In this document: positions 1-7,592 of the stretch, one piece after another
Layout: each line of letters opens with the position of its first letter
How positions within the stretch are numbered: position 1 is the stretch's first letter
From: Maritimibacter sp.
GTDB lineage: Bacteria; Pseudomonadota; Alphaproteobacteria; Rhodobacterales; Rhodobacteraceae
Assembly (NCBI GenBank): GCA_020441225.1
Contig: JAGRMP010000275.1
Location: 1,326-9,108, forward strand
Direction: 5' to 3'
DNA: 7,783 nt
Notes under the pieces: generated by a model
Told to the model about the DNA's origin: nothing
Database searches by the model: none
Seen by the model: only the letters and a program-made list of their open reading frames with translations
Made by a program: the position numbers and the translations under genes

Positions 1-326
1 TCACCGGCGGCTGGGTCGCGCTGCGGCTTGCGGTCAACAAGCTGATGAAGGCGGGCGACATCATCTCCGATCCGTTGATGGACCCGGTCGCCGCCGTCTC
101 TTGCGGGATCTACGCCGGTCAGCCGGTGCTCGATCTCGACTATCCCGAAGACAGCGAAGCCGGTGTGGACGGCAATTTCGTCATGACTGGATCGGGCCGA
201 CTGATCGAGGTGCAGATGTCGGCGGAAGGCGCGACCTTCTCCCATGAGCAGATGTCGCAGCTGATCGCGCTGGCAGACCAGGGCGTCAAAACGCTGGTCG
301 CGGCGCAGAAAGCCGCGGTGGCATGA
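1..326 (+). CDS. rph: RNase PH, C-terminal part (5' end outside window)
   Basis: RNase PH is a phosphate-dependent 3'-to-5' exoribonuclease that trims tRNA 3' ends, forms a ring-shaped hexamer and acts in the cytoplasm. The gene enters the window already open; the readable frame begins at base 3 and gives 107 residues, a little under half of the roughly 238 usual in the family. Visible family hallmarks are the TGGWVAL segment at the left edge, the acidic stretch [19 protein letters not shown] with the conserved aspartates thought to bind metal, and IEVQMSAEG followed by a C-terminal helix ending QKAA. The frame continues through the left edge without a break, so no internal start should be chosen (an ATG at 45 lies inside the conserved domain). 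The stop codon shares ATGA with the start of rdgB, indicating translational coupling. Identification is firm; only the N-terminal half is unseen. Confidence 0.96.
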   Translation, partial: TGGWVALRLAVNKLMKAGDIISDPLMDPVAAVSCGIYAGQPVLDLDYPEDSEAGVDGNFVMTGSGRLIEVQMSAEGATFSHEQMSQLIALADQGVKTLVAAQKAAVA

Positions 327-934
327 CCCGCAAATTCGACGGCGACAAGCTGGTCATCGCGACCCACAACGCAGGCAAACTGCGCGAGATCGGCGCGCTG
401 CTCGCACCCTTCGGCGTGACCGTCGTCTCCGCCGGCGAATTGGGGCTCGACGAGCCGGAAGAAACCGAGGACAGCTTCGCCGGAAATGCCCGGATCAAGG
501 CGCATTATGCTGCATCAGAGACGGGTTTGCCCGCTTTGTCGGACGACAGCGGCATCATGGTCGATGCGCTCGACGGCGCGCCGGGCGTCTATACCGCCGA
601 CTGGGCCGAGACCGGAAATGGCCGGGATTTCGTGATGGCGATGACCAAGGTCTGGACCCTGCTGGAAGTGAAAAGCGCCCCCGAACCGCGCAGGGCCGCG
701 TTCAACGCGACGCTGTGCCTCGCCTGGCCTGATGGGCATGACGAGATCTTCGAAGGTCGCGTGCCCGGACGGATCGTCTGGCCGATGCGGGGGCAGAACG
801 GCTTCGGGTTTGACCCGATCTTTCTGCCCGAGGGCGAGACCGAGACATTCGGCGAGATGGATCCGGCGCGCAAACACGCGATGAGCCACCGCGCCCGCGC
901 CTTCGCCCAACTGGTCGAGACCTGCTTTGGCTGA
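323..934 (+). CDS. rdgB: XTP/dITP (non-canonical purine NTP) pyrophosphatase
   Basis: This 203-residue protein belongs to the Ham1/RdgB family. These enzymes hydrolyse dITP, XTP and ITP to the monophosphate and pyrophosphate, keeping deaminated purines out of DNA and RNA. Family signatures are clear: the N-terminal nucleotide-binding segment T14-H15-N16-x-x-K19, the acidic [10 protein letters not shown] stretch (48-56), the catalytic S-D-D-S-G motif at 73-77, GFGFDPIF at 160-167 and the base-recognition segment S188-H189-R190 near the C-terminus. Length is normal for the family. The ATG at 323 overlaps the rph stop as ATGA, and no good Shine-Dalgarno precedes it, so translation probably depends on ribosomes finishing rph. 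The 3' end overlaps the start of hemW by 8 bp. The rph-rdgB-hemW order is common in alphaproteobacteria. Confidence 0.97.
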   Translation: MTRKFDGDKLVIATHNAGKLREIGALLAPFGVTVVSAGELGLDEPEETEDSFAGNARIKAHYAASETGLPALSDDSGIMVDALDGAPGVYTADWAETGNGRDFVMAMTKVWTLLEVKSAPEPRRAAFNATLCLAWPDGHDEIFEGRVPGRIVWPMRGQNGFGFDPIFLPEGETETFGEMDPARKHAMSHRARAFAQLVETCFG

Positions 935-2087
935 GACCGCGGTCGAAGGCGGGTTCGGTCTCTATATCCATTGGCCGTTCTGCGCCTCGAAATGCCCCTA
1001 CTGCGATTTCAATTCGCATGTGGTGGCGGCAATCGATGCCGAGGCCTGGGCGGCGGCCTACCTCTCGGAACTCGACCGCTACGGGCGCGAGACCGCGGGC
1101 CGGGTGCTGAACACGGTCTATTTCGGCGGCGGCACGCCCTCGTTGATGGATCCGGGATTGGTCGGGGCGCTCCTCGACCGGCTGTCGGCGCACTGGCGCT
1201 TTGCCAACGACCTGGAAGTGACGCTCGAGGCCAATCCCGGCTCGGTCGAGGCGGAGCGCTTTGCCGAGTTTCGCGCGGGCGGCGTCAACCGGCTATCGAT
1301 GGGGTTTCAGGCGCTGAATGATGCCGACCTCAAAGCGCTCGGGCGGTTGCACAGCCTGGACGAGGCGCTCGCGGCGCTCGATGTCGCGCGCGCCAATTTT
1401 ACCCGGGTGAATTTCGATCTGATCTACGCGCGTCAAGACCAGAGCCTTGCGGCCTGGGAGGAGGAGTTGACCCGCGCGCTCGCGATGGAGCCGGAACACC
1501 TGTCGCTGTACCAGCTCACCATCGAGCCCGGCACCGCGTTCGGCGACCGTTTTGCGCGCGGCGGGCTCAAGGGACTGCCGGAAGAAGACCTGGCGGCGGA
1601 CATGTATTTCCTCACCCAGGAGATCTGCGAAGCCGCGGGCCTGCCGGCCTATGAAGTCTCTAACCATGCCAAACCCGGCGAAGAATCGCGCCACAACCTG
1701 ATCTATTGGCGGGGTGGCGACTGGGTGGGCATCGGGCCCGGCGCGCACGGGCGGCTGACGCTGAGCGGACAGCGCATCGCCACCTGGACGGAGCTTGGAC
1801 CGGCGACGTGGCTCGCCCAGGTGCAGGGTAGCGGCTACGGCGACGCCGGGCGCGATACCCTCTCCGCCAAGGACTACGCGGGCGAATATCTGATGATGGC
1901 GCTGCGAATGACCGAGGGGATGGACCTTGGGCGCTACACGGCGATTGCGGGCACAGCGCTGGACGCGGAAAAGCTCGCGACGCTGACGGCACACGGGCTG
2001 GTGACCGAGAAAGCCGGGCGGCTCGTCGCCACCCGCGATGGCCGCGCCGTGCTCAACGCGATGATCGCCGAGCTTCTGCCCGACTGA
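927..2087 (+). CDS. hemW: HemW, radical SAM heme chaperone (HemN-like)
   Basis: This 386-residue protein is a HemN-related radical SAM enzyme. The N-terminus carries the cluster motif C19-x3-C23-x2-C26 within [14 protein letters not shown], followed by GGGTPS (67-72) for SAM binding, and H-N-x-x-Y-W at 256-261, typical of HemW. The residue two after C26 is Phe (F28), whereas true oxygen-independent coproporphyrinogen III oxidases (HemN) have a fourth Cys there. Studied HemW proteins bind heme and deliver it to membrane cytochromes, so the old label coproporphyrinogen oxidase is probably wrong. The C-terminal 90 residues form the HemN_C-type region. The start is TTG at 927, inside the end of rdgB; there is no in-frame ATG before the cluster motif, so TTG is the reasonable choice, with only a weak GAGA upstream. 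The stop TGA at 2085-2087 directly touches the parB stop on the other strand. Confidence 0.95.
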   Translation: MAETAVEGGFGLYIHWPFCASKCPYCDFNSHVVAAIDAEAWAAAYLSELDRYGRETAGRVLNTVYFGGGTPSLMDPGLVGALLDRLSAHWRFANDLEVTLEANPGSVEAERFAEFRAGGVNRLSMGFQALNDADLKALGRLHSLDEALAALDVARANFTRVNFDLIYARQDQSLAAWEEELTRALAMEPEHLSLYQLTIEPGTAFGDRFARGGLKGLPEEDLAADMYFLTQEICEAAGLPAYEVSNHAKPGEESRHNLIYWRGGDWVGIGPGAHGRLTLSGQRIATWTELGPATWLAQVQGSGYGDAGRDTLSAKDYAGEYLMMALRMTEGMDLGRYTAIAGTALDAEKLATLTAHGLVTEKAGRLVATRDGRAVLNAMIAELLPD

Positions 2088-2978
2088 TCAGGCGCCGAGC
2101 TTGCGGCAGATGTCGTCGAGCTCTTCGAGCGTGGCGTAGCGGATCGTGACCGCTCCGGATTCGCCGCCCGGTTTGTGATCGATGACGACCTTGAGGCCCA
2201 GCGCCGCCGACAGATCGCCTTCGAGCGCGATGGTGTCGGCATCCTTGCGCGGGGCGGGCTGGGTCGAGGGCTTCGCCCTCTCCGCACCCGTCGCCGGCCG
2301 TTTCGCCAGCCGCTCGACTTCGCGCACCGACAACCCCTTGGCCACGACCGTTTTGGCGAGGCCCAAGGGATCGTCCGCCGTCACCAGCGCGCGGGCATGA
2401 CCCGCCGACAGCTTGCCCTCGCGCAGGTACTCCAGCACGTCGGAGGGCAGGTTGAGGAGCCGGAGCATGTTGGCGATATGCGAGCGGCTCTTGCCCAGCG
2501 CTTCTGCCAGCTTTTCCTGGGTGTGGCCGAACCGGTCCATGAGCTCGCGGTAGCCCGCCGCCTCTTCCACCGCGTTCAGATCGGCACGCTGGATGTTCTC
2601 GATGATCGCGATCTCGAGCGCTTCGGTGTCGGTATACTCACGCACCAATGCCGGCACTTCGTGGAGTTGCGCCATTTGCGCGGCGCGCCAACGACGCTCG
2701 CCGGCAACGATCTCATAGGTGTCGCCCGGACCCTTTTTCCGCAGGATCAGAGGCTGAATGATACCCTTTTCCCGGATCGACGCCGCGAGGTCGTCGAGAT
2801 CGGCTGGGGTAAAGCTGCGACGGGGCTGGTCGGGGTTCGGCACCACCCGTTCGATCGGCACCATCTGGTCGGCCTTGCGGACGGCCGGCACGCCCTCGAC
2901 GGTCGGCTCCTCGGGGGCCACATCGGCCATCAGCGCGGACAACCCGCGCCCCAATCCTCGTCCCGGTTTCTTGGTCAT
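2088..2978 (-). CDS. parB: Chromosome partitioning protein ParB (CTP-dependent parS-binding clamp)
   Basis: This 296-residue ParB/Spo0J protein binds parS, loads and slides on DNA as a CTP-dependent clamp, and stimulates the ATPase ParA to drive origin segregation. Domains in order: a basic N-terminus with G-L-G-R-G-L at 8-13 (ParA-stimulating segment); the ParB/Srx CTPase domain (about 40-130) with the CTP-binding G-E-R-R-W-R motif at 93-98 and E-N-I-Q-R at 127-131; a helix-turn-helix parS-recognition region (about 154-176, TQEKLAEALGKSRSHIANML); a linker rich in Pro, Ala and Lys (about 226-247); and a C-terminal dimerisation domain. Start choice: ATG at 2978 gives the expected MTKKPGRGLGRGL beginning and has AGGAAG just upstream. 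The frame stays open further upstream, but that stretch is antiparallel-free overlap with parA in another frame and is not ParB-like. Two perfect cognate sites lie about 1.4 and 3.3 kb away on the same operon. Confidence 0.97.
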   Translation of the reverse strand: MTKKPGRGLGRGLSALMADVAPEEPTVEGVPAVRKADQMVPIERVVPNPDQPRRSFTPADLDDLAASIREKGIIQPLILRKKGPGDTYEIVAGERRWRAAQMAQLHEVPALVREYTDTEALEIAIIENIQRADLNAVEEAAGYRELMDRFGHTQEKLAEALGKSRSHIANMLRLLNLPSDVLEYLREGKLSAGHARALVTADDPLGLAKTVVAKGLSVREVERLAKRPATGAERAKPSTQPAPRKDADTIALEGDLSAALGLKVVIDHKPGGESGAVTIRYATLEELDDICRKLGA

Positions 2979-2982
2979 GGTG

Positions 2983-2988
2983 CTTCCT
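2983..2988 (-). promoter_or_regulatory. parB ribosome binding site overlapping the parA stop codon
   Basis: On the minus strand the sequence reads TAGGAAGCACCATG. AGGAAG lies 4 nt before the parB ATG, and the TAG that ends parA (2989-2987) supplies its first bases. A ribosome terminating on parA therefore sits on the parB binding site, which suggests coupled synthesis of the two partner proteins. It also supports ATG 2978 as the true parB start. Confidence 0.8.
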
Positions 2989-3781
2989 ATTGCCGTGCGA
3001 GGATTTCCTGGGCCAGCGCCGCATAGGCCAGGCTGCCCTTCGAGGTCGGATCGTAGGCCGAAACCGGCATCGCGTAGGACGGCGCCTCGCTGACCCGCAC
3101 ATTGCGCGGAATCACCGTCGAGAACACAAGATCGCCAAGGTTTTCGCGCGCATCCGCCTCGACCTGGTGAGAGAGGTTGTTGCGCTGGTCGTACATCGTC
3201 AGCACCACGCCCTCGATGCGCAGATCGGGATTGGCCGCCTCGCGCACTTCGCGCAGGGTCAGCATGAGCTGCGACAGGCCTTCGAGCGCGTAGAATTCGC
3301 TTTGCAGCGGGACGAGCACGGTGTCGGCCGCGACCATCGCGTTGACGGTGAGCAGGCTCAAGGACGGCGGGCAGTCGATCAGGATGTAATCGAGGCCCAG
3401 CGCATCGACATCCGGAGCCCGCAGTGCTTCGTGGAGCATGAAGCTGCGCCGCTCGCTCGCCGAGAGCTCGATATCGGCCGAGGACAGATCGGTTGTCGCC
3501 GGGGCGATCCACAGCCCTTCGGTTTCGGTTTCCATCATGACGTTCTGCAACGGCGTGTCTTCGAGCAGCAGATCGTATGTGGTCAGGTCGCGATCCTTGG
3601 GTTCGACGCCGATCCCGGTCGAGGCATTGCCCTGCGGGTCGATGTCGACGATCAGCACGTTGTAGCCCTGGGCGGCGAGTTCGGCGCCGAGGTTGATCGC
3701 TGTCGTGGTTTTGCCGACACCGCCCTTCTGGTTGGTGATCGCAATGATCTTGGGCTTTCTGGGCCGCGATATCTCAGACAC
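2987..3781 (-). CDS. parA: Chromosome partitioning ATPase ParA (Soj-type)
   Basis: This 264-residue deviant Walker ATPase dimerises on ATP, coats the nucleoid non-specifically and pulls ParB-parS complexes as ParB triggers hydrolysis. The deviant Walker A is K19-G-G-V-G-K24-T-T, with the signature lysine K19. Walker A' is V-D46-I-D48-P-Q-G-N, and Walker B is L-I-D136-C-P-P-S. The length and short N-terminus are those of chromosomal (type Ib-like) ParA, with no N-terminal DNA-binding domain of the kind found in plasmid P1/F ParA. The start is GTG at 3781, with GGAG 8 nt upstream (3790-3793) and no competing Met before the P-loop. It overlaps the 3' end of rsmG by 8 bp, and parB follows after 8 bp, so it sits inside the rho-mnmE-mnmG-rsmG-parA-parB run. 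Confidence 0.97.
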   Translation of the reverse strand: MSEISRPRKPKIIAITNQKGGVGKTTTAINLGAELAAQGYNVLIVDIDPQGNASTGIGVEPKDRDLTTYDLLLEDTPLQNVMMETETEGLWIAPATTDLSSADIELSASERRSFMLHEALRAPDVDALGLDYILIDCPPSLSLLTVNAMVAADTVLVPLQSEFYALEGLSQLMLTLREVREAANPDLRIEGVVLTMYDQRNNLSHQVEADARENLGDLVFSTVIPRNVRVSEAPSYAMPVSAYDPTSKGSLAYAALAQEILARQ

Positions 3782-4400
3782 GACGAATACTCCGAAGTTT
3801 CAGGATGGCGGCACCGCTATCGGTCCGGCTGGGGAACGTATCAATCTGAAACGACCAGCTTGCAAGGGCCTGATCGATCTCCTGCGCTTGACCGGTGCCT
3901 TTCAGAAACAGCGCGCATCCCTCCGGCGCGAGATGGCGGTTGGCGTAGCCGACGAGTTCTGGCAGCGGCGCAAGCGCACGAGCGGAAACCACTTGTGCGC
4001 CAAGGGGTTGGACGGATTCGATCCGCTCGGAGAGCACCGTGACGTCGGTGCCGGTTTCGCGCGCGACGGTGCGCAGGAAGGTCGCTTTGCGCTGGTCGCT
4101 TTCTATGCAGGTGACCTTAAGCGCAGGCGCTTTTTCGCCCGCGAGGATGGCGACGATCATGCCGGGAAACCCACCGCCGCTACCGAGATCGACCCATGTG
4201 CCGTTGGGGGTATCGGCGATCTCGAGGAGCTGCGCCGAGTCGGTGAAATGCCGGGTCCAGAGGTGTGGCAGGGTTGTCCTGGACACCAGGTTGATGGCCG
4301 GATTCCACTTTTTCAAAAGATCGGCATAGCGCGTGAGCCGGTCGCGTGTTTCACGTGAAACATCGAACGCCTCCGCGAATCGGTCCGCGTCGTCCGTCAT
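3774..4400 (-). CDS. rsmG: 16S rRNA (guanine-527-N7)-methyltransferase RsmG (GidB)
   Basis: This 208-residue class I SAM-dependent methyltransferase makes m7G527 in 16S rRNA; loss of RsmG in other bacteria gives low-level streptomycin resistance. The SAM-binding glycine motif D71-L-G-S-G-G-G-F-P-G80 is intact. It is preceded by the family segment W-T-R-H-F-T-D-S-A (48-56) and followed by the acidic strand end C-I-E-S-D (98-102) and S-A-R-A-L (139-143). Length matches the family. The ATG at 4400 overlaps the mnmG stop as ATGA, and no Shine-Dalgarno is visible, so it is probably translated by re-initiation after mnmG. Codons 14-19 (V-S-R-E-T region) contain a perfect parS palindrome, so that part of the protein is constrained by DNA function. 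The 3' end carries the ribosome binding site of parA. Confidence 0.97.
   Translation of the reverse strand: MTDDADRFAEAFDVSRETRDRLTRYADLLKKWNPAINLVSRTTLPHLWTRHFTDSAQLLEIADTPNGTWVDLGSGGGFPGMIVAILAGEKAPALKVTCIESDQRKATFLRTVARETGTDVTVLSERIESVQPLGAQVVSARALAPLPELVGYANRHLAPEGCALFLKGTGQAQEIDQALASWSFQIDTFPSRTDSGAAILKLRSIRRV
4347..4362. other. parS: parS centromere site 1 (within rsmG)
   Basis: TGTTTCACGTGAAACA is a perfect 16-bp palindrome identical to the well-known chromosomal ParB-binding consensus. It lies about 40 bp into rsmG and is read there as D-V-S-R-E-T. With one extra base each side the 18-mer gTGTTTCACGTGAAACAt is on the plus strand here and recurs on the minus strand at site 2. ParB encoded 1.4 kb away should load here and spread over neighbouring genes. 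Identity of the motif is seen directly; function is by family knowledge. Confidence 0.95.
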
Positions 4401-6265
4401 GCCGAGGCCGCGCGCGCCCGTTGCCGCAGCTTCGCGAGAATCAGCGTGAGCGCGGCCGGCGTCATGCCCTCGATCCGCCCGGCTTGCGCGAGATTCTCCG
4501 GTCGGATCCGCGCGAGTTTCCCCGCCAATTCGCGGGTCAAACCGTCGAGCGCCGCGTAGTCGAAATCGGGCGGGATCTCTTCCGCCTCATCCCGTTTCAA
4601 CGCCGCAACCTCCCGCGTCTGCCGTTCGATGTATTTCTCATAAAGCGCGTCGCGCGCCACCTGGGTTCTGATCGGCGGCGCAACCTCCGCCAGATCGGCA
4701 GAAGCAGAAACGAGCTGGTCGAACCCGACGCCCGGGATCGACAAAAGCTCGTAGCCGCTGCGCCGCGTGCCGTCTTCGCTGACCTCAATACCACAGGAAC
4801 GGGCCTGTTTCGGTGTGAAGGAGAGGGACGTCAGCGCCGTTTTCGCGGTCGTCAACGCCTCCATCTTCGCCTCGAAGACACGCTGGCGCTCTTCGCACAC
4901 CAGGCCGAGCGCCACCCCAAGCGGTGTCAGCCGTTGGTCGGCATTGTCCGCCCTGAGCGCCAGTCGGAACTCGGCGCGGGACGTGAACATGCGGTAGGGC
5001 TCGGTGACCCCCCGGGTGACCAGGTCGTCGATCATCACCCCGATGTAGCTATCGGTACGCGAGAAAATCACCGGGTCCTGTCCTGCAACACGCCGCGCGG
5101 CGTTGATGCCCGCGACGAGACCCTGCGCGCCAGCCTCTTCATAGCCGGTGGTGCCGTTGATCTGCCCGGCGAAATAGAGGCCCGGCACGTCACGCAATTC
5201 AAAGGTCTGCCGCAGCGCGCGCGGATCGACATAATCGTATTCGATCGCGTAGCCGGGCTGCTCGATCCTCACGTTTTCCAGGCCACGGATCGAGCGGACA
5301 TAGGCGTCCTGCACATCGACCGGCAGCGAGGTCGAGATGCCGTTGGGGTAGATCGTATCCGTCTCCAGCCCTTCGGGTTCAAGGAAGATCTGGTGCGAGT
5401 CCTTGTCGGCAAACCGGACCACCTTGTCCTCGATCGAGGGGCAATAGCGGGGCCCGACACCGTCGATATGGCCGCCGTACATTGCCGACCGGTCGAGGTT
5501 GGCCTCGATGATCTCATGCGTGCGCGCGTTGGTCTGGGTGATCCCGCAGGACACCTGGCGCGCAAACGGCCGGGTGTTGAGGAAGGAAAACATCTCCGGT
5601 TCCTCGTCGCCAGGCTGAGTGCCGACGGCCTCCCAGTCGATGGTGCGACCGTCGAGGCGCGGCGGCGTGCCGGTCTTGAGCCGACCGAGCGGCAGACCAA
5701 AACCGCCGATCTGCTCGGCGAGCTTCACCGAGGGTCGGTCGCCCATCCGGCCGCCCGCGCTTTTCTGGTCGCCGATATGGATGATGCCGCGCAGGAAGGT
5801 GCCGGTGGTGAGGATCACCGCCTGCGCCTCGATCTTGCTGCCATCGGCGAGCGCGACACCCGTCACCCGACCGTCCTGCATCAGGAGCTCGGTCACCTCG
5901 CCCTCGACCAGCGCGAGGTTTTGGGCCGCGGCGACCTCTTGCGCCATCGCGGCGCGGTAGAGCTTTCGGTCGGCCTGCGCCCGGGGCCCTTGCACGGCGG
6001 GGCCCTTGGACCGGTTGAGGAGGCGGAACTGGATGCCAGCAAGGTCGGCAACCCGGCCCATGGCCCCGTCCAGCGCGTCGATCTCGCGCACGAGATGGCC
6101 CTTGCCGAGCCCGCCAATGGCCGGATTGCAGGACATGACGCCCAGATCCGTGGCCCGGAGCGAGACCAGCACCGTGCGCGCACCCATCCGCGCCGCGGCC
6201 AGCGCGGCTTCTGCGCCGGCATGTCCGCCACCGACGACAACGATATCGACCGCCGAATGTTTCAC
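4397..6265 (-). CDS. mnmG: MnmG (GidA), FAD-dependent tRNA U34 carboxymethylaminomethyl-modification subunit
   Basis: MnmG acts with MnmE to install the (carboxymethyl)aminomethyl group at C5 of wobble uridine 34 in tRNAs reading split codon boxes, using FAD, NADH and methylenetetrahydrofolate. Numbered from GTG 6265 (622 residues): FAD-binding G-G-G-H-A-G at 12-17; the family signature M-S-C46[11 protein letters not shown] at 44-57; R-Y-C275-P-S-I-E-D-K around 273-281 with the catalytic-loop Cys; second signature [13 protein letters not shown] at 367-379; and a C-terminal helical domain that binds MnmE and tRNA. Start choice: a GTG at 6274 is also in frame and would add M-F-H, but the strong AGGAGG (6276-6281) is only 1 nt from it and 10 nt from GTG 6265, so I prefer 6265. 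The frame is closed just upstream by the mnmE stop. The 3' end overlaps rsmG as ATGA. A parS site covers the start region. Confidence 0.95.
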   Translation of the reverse strand: MKHSAVDIVVVGGGHAGAEAALAAARMGARTVLVSLRATDLGVMSCNPAIGGLGKGHLVREIDALDGAMGRVADLAGIQFRLLNRSKGPAVQGPRAQADRKLYRAAMAQEVAAAQNLALVEGEVTELLMQDGRVTGVALADGSKIEAQAVILTTGTFLRGIIHIGDQKSAGGRMGDRPSVKLAEQIGGFGLPLGRLKTGTPPRLDGRTIDWEAVGTQPGDEEPEMFSFLNTRPFARQVSCGITQTNARTHEIIEANLDRSAMYGGHIDGVGPRYCPSIEDKVVRFADKDSHQIFLEPEGLETDTIYPNGISTSLPVDVQDAYVRSIRGLENVRIEQPGYAIEYDYVDPRALRQTFELRDVPGLYFAGQINGTTGYEEAGAQGLVAGINAARRVAGQDPVIFSRTDSYIGVMIDDLVTRGVTEPYRMFTSRAEFRLALRADNADQRLTPLGVALGLVCEERQRVFEAKMEALTTAKTALTSLSFTPKQARSCGIEVSEDGTRRSGYELLSIPGVGFDQLVSASADLAEVAPPIRTQVARDALYEKYIERQTREVAALKRDEAEEIPPDFDYAALDGLTRELAGKLARIRPENLAQAGRIEGMTPAALTLILAKLRQRARAASA

Positions 6266-6273
6266 GTGAAACA
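6258..6273. other. parS: parS centromere site 2 (on the mnmG translation start)
   Basis: This is a second perfect TGTTTCACGTGAAACA, identical to site 1 but with its 18-bp flanked form on the opposite strand, 1.9 kb away. It covers both candidate GTG start codons of mnmG: two bases of the one at 6274 and all of the one at 6265. It is read as F-H-V-K-H. In mnmG mRNA the same bases could fold into a 6-bp stem with a 4-nt loop just after the Shine-Dalgarno. Confidence 0.95.
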
Positions 6274-6275
6274 CT

Positions 6276-6281
6276 CCTCCT
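6276..6281 (-). promoter_or_regulatory. mnmG Shine-Dalgarno that decides the start codon
   Basis: The minus strand reads CCCAGGAGGAGTG. This AGGAGG is the strongest ribosome binding site in the window. It leaves 1 nt before GTG 6274, too close for initiation, and 10 nt before GTG 6265, at the long end of the workable range. It therefore favours the shorter MnmG. It lies in the 12-bp space after the mnmE stop (6287-6289). Confidence 0.75.
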
Positions 6282-6286
6282 GGGTT

Positions 6287-7567
6287 TTACTTCCCGATAC
6301 AGAAACTCGAGAAAATTTCGTCGAGTATGTTCTCCACATCGATCCGACCGACGATCGAATCAAGGGCCCGAATCGCGCGATGGATCTCTTCCGCCGCCAA
6401 TTCGGCCTGATCGCTCCCCGCCCTTACAGCGATTCGCGCCCGCTCCAAACCCTCGAGCGCGGTCGACATGCCGACACGGTGCCGTTCCCGGATCGCCGTC
6501 CCGGCATGCGCCGCGCGTCCTGCCAAGACCGAACCGACACGCTCGATCAACTGATCCACACCCGCACCCGTCACGCCCGAAACGGCAAAGCCGGCCCGAC
6601 CCAGATCGGCCTTGCCCTCGACGACGATGTCTTCCGGACCCGGTTCAAGCCCGATGCCCCGGTCGCCCTCCAGCGTCAGGAAAATCCGCAGATCGGCCGC
6701 CGCGGCTCGTTCGCGGGCCCGGGCAATGCCGATCCCTTCAATCGCATCCGCAGCCTCACGCAGCCCGGCGGTATCGAGCATCGTCACCGGCAGGCCGTCG
6801 AGATCCATCCGTACCTCGATCACGTCGCGCGTGGTGCCCGCGATCTCCGACGTGATCGCCGCTTCGCGCCCCGCCAGCGCATTGAGCAGCGTCGATTTTC
6901 CTGCATTGGGCGGGCCGACGATGGCGACTTCAAAGCCGTCGCGGATGCGTTCGGCAACCCGGACACCGTCCCGCTCGCGCGCCAGCGCGTCCGACACACG
7001 GTCCAGAAGCGACAGCACCTCCGGCGCGACATCCACGGGCACCTCTTCGTCGACGAAATCGATCGTCGCTTCGAGGAGCGCAGCGGCACGGATCAGATCC
7101 TTGCGCCAGGCCTCGGCCTTGTCGCCGAGCGCGCCCGACAGCACGCGCAAAGCCTGTTGCCGCTGCGCTTCGGTTTCGGCGTCGATGAGATCCGCCAGCC
7201 CCTCGACCTGGGCGAGGTCGAGCCGACCGTTTTCGAGCGCGCGCCGGGTGAACTCGCCGGGCTCGGCAAGCCGCAGATCGTCGAATTCGCCCAGCGCATG
7301 CAACACCGCATCGATCACCGCGGTGGACCCGTGCACCTGGAACTCGACCACGTTTTCGCCGGTGAAGGAGTGTCCGGCGGCAAAGACCAGCACCAACGCT
7401 TCGTCCAGAACCGTGCCGTCCGGCGCTGTCAGCTTTCGAAGGCCGCGCCCCGCTGGCAGGCCGACGCACAACGCCTCGCCGGTGGAAAAGGCTGCCGGTC
7501 CCGAAACCCGGATGACGGCCACGCCCGCTTTGCCCCGGGCCGAGGCCAGGGCGAAGATCGTGTCCAT
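6287..7567 (-). CDS. mnmE: MnmE (TrmE), tRNA modification GTPase
   Basis: MnmE is the K+-activated, dimerising GTPase and folate-binding partner of MnmG in U34 modification. The 426-residue protein has the N-terminal formyl-THF-binding domain (about 1-118; D-T-I-F-A-L-A-S start, VIRVSGP at 18-24, E-F-Q-V-H-G-S at 75-81). A helical domain follows, split around the G domain (about 212-348). G1 is G218-P-P-N-A-G-K-S225, with N221 matching the K+-coordinating Asn; G2 is A-G-T-T-R-D at 243-248; G3 is D-T-A-G at 265-268. The C-terminus ends C423-I-G-K, as expected for the catalytic Cys. Two oddities: the G4 motif reads G-K-A-D (318-321) instead of N-K-x-D, and G5 reads S-G-V (330-332) instead of S-A-K/L. 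The region before G4 is also short, and the whole protein is shorter than E. coli's 454. ATG 7567 has GGGAGG 8 nt upstream (7576-7581). The gene sits 25 bp after rho. Confidence 0.96.
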   Translation of the reverse strand: MDTIFALASARGKAGVAVIRVSGPAAFSTGEALCVGLPAGRGLRKLTAPDGTVLDEALVLVFAAGHSFTGENVVEFQVHGSTAVIDAVLHALGEFDDLRLAEPGEFTRRALENGRLDLAQVEGLADLIDAETEAQRQQALRVLSGALGDKAEAWRKDLIRAAALLEATIDFVDEEVPVDVAPEVLSLLDRVSDALARERDGVRVAERIRDGFEVAIVGPPNAGKSTLLNALAGREAAITSEIAGTTRDVIEVRMDLDGLPVTMLDTAGLREAADAIEGIGIARARERAAAADLRIFLTLEGDRGIGLEPGPEDIVVEGKADLGRAGFAVSGVTGAGVDQLIERVGSVLAGRAAHAGTAIRERHRVGMSTALEGLERARIAVRAGSDQAELAAEEIHRAIRALDSIVGRIDVENILDEIFSSFCIGK

Positions 7568-7575
7568 CGCGGGTG

Positions 7576-7581
7576 CCTCCC
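7576..7581 (-). promoter_or_regulatory. mnmE Shine-Dalgarno
   Basis: GGGAGG on the minus strand lies 8 nt before the mnmE ATG, inside the 25-bp rho-mnmE gap. The gap is too short for a terminator hairpin plus promoter, so read-through from rho is the simplest source of mnmE transcription. Confidence 0.7.
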
Positions 7582-7592
7582 GAATACGTGGC

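Noticed and set aside
927..2087. Calling this gene hemN (coproporphyrinogen III oxidase)
   Set aside because: The residue after the CX3CX2C motif where HemN has its fourth Cys is Phe, the length is about 386 rather than about 450, and the HNxxYW motif is present, all pointing to HemW.
2110..2135. Possible small hairpin around GAGCTCTTCGAGC at the end of parB as a terminator
   Set aside because: The stem is only 4-5 bp, there is no T-run on either side, and it is inside the parB coding sequence.
2979..3512. N-terminal extension of the parB frame by about 178 codons
   Set aside because: It lies in another frame of parA on the same strand, has Arg/Gly/Ala-rich composition without ParB features, and the AGGAAG-ATG at 2978 gives the standard ParB start.
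2990..4042. Plus-strand open frames opposite parA, parB and rsmG
   Set aside because: They are antisense to conserved genes, have no plausible ribosome binding site and no recognisable domain; they are expected in GC-rich DNA.
3500..6560. Scattered DnaA-box-like sequences (for example GATCCACA near 3507 and 6554, TTCTCCACA near 6330) as a hint of oriC
   Set aside because: Each deviates from the consensus, they are far apart and inside genes, and there is no AT-rich unwinding region. The origin is probably nearby in the genome but not in this window.
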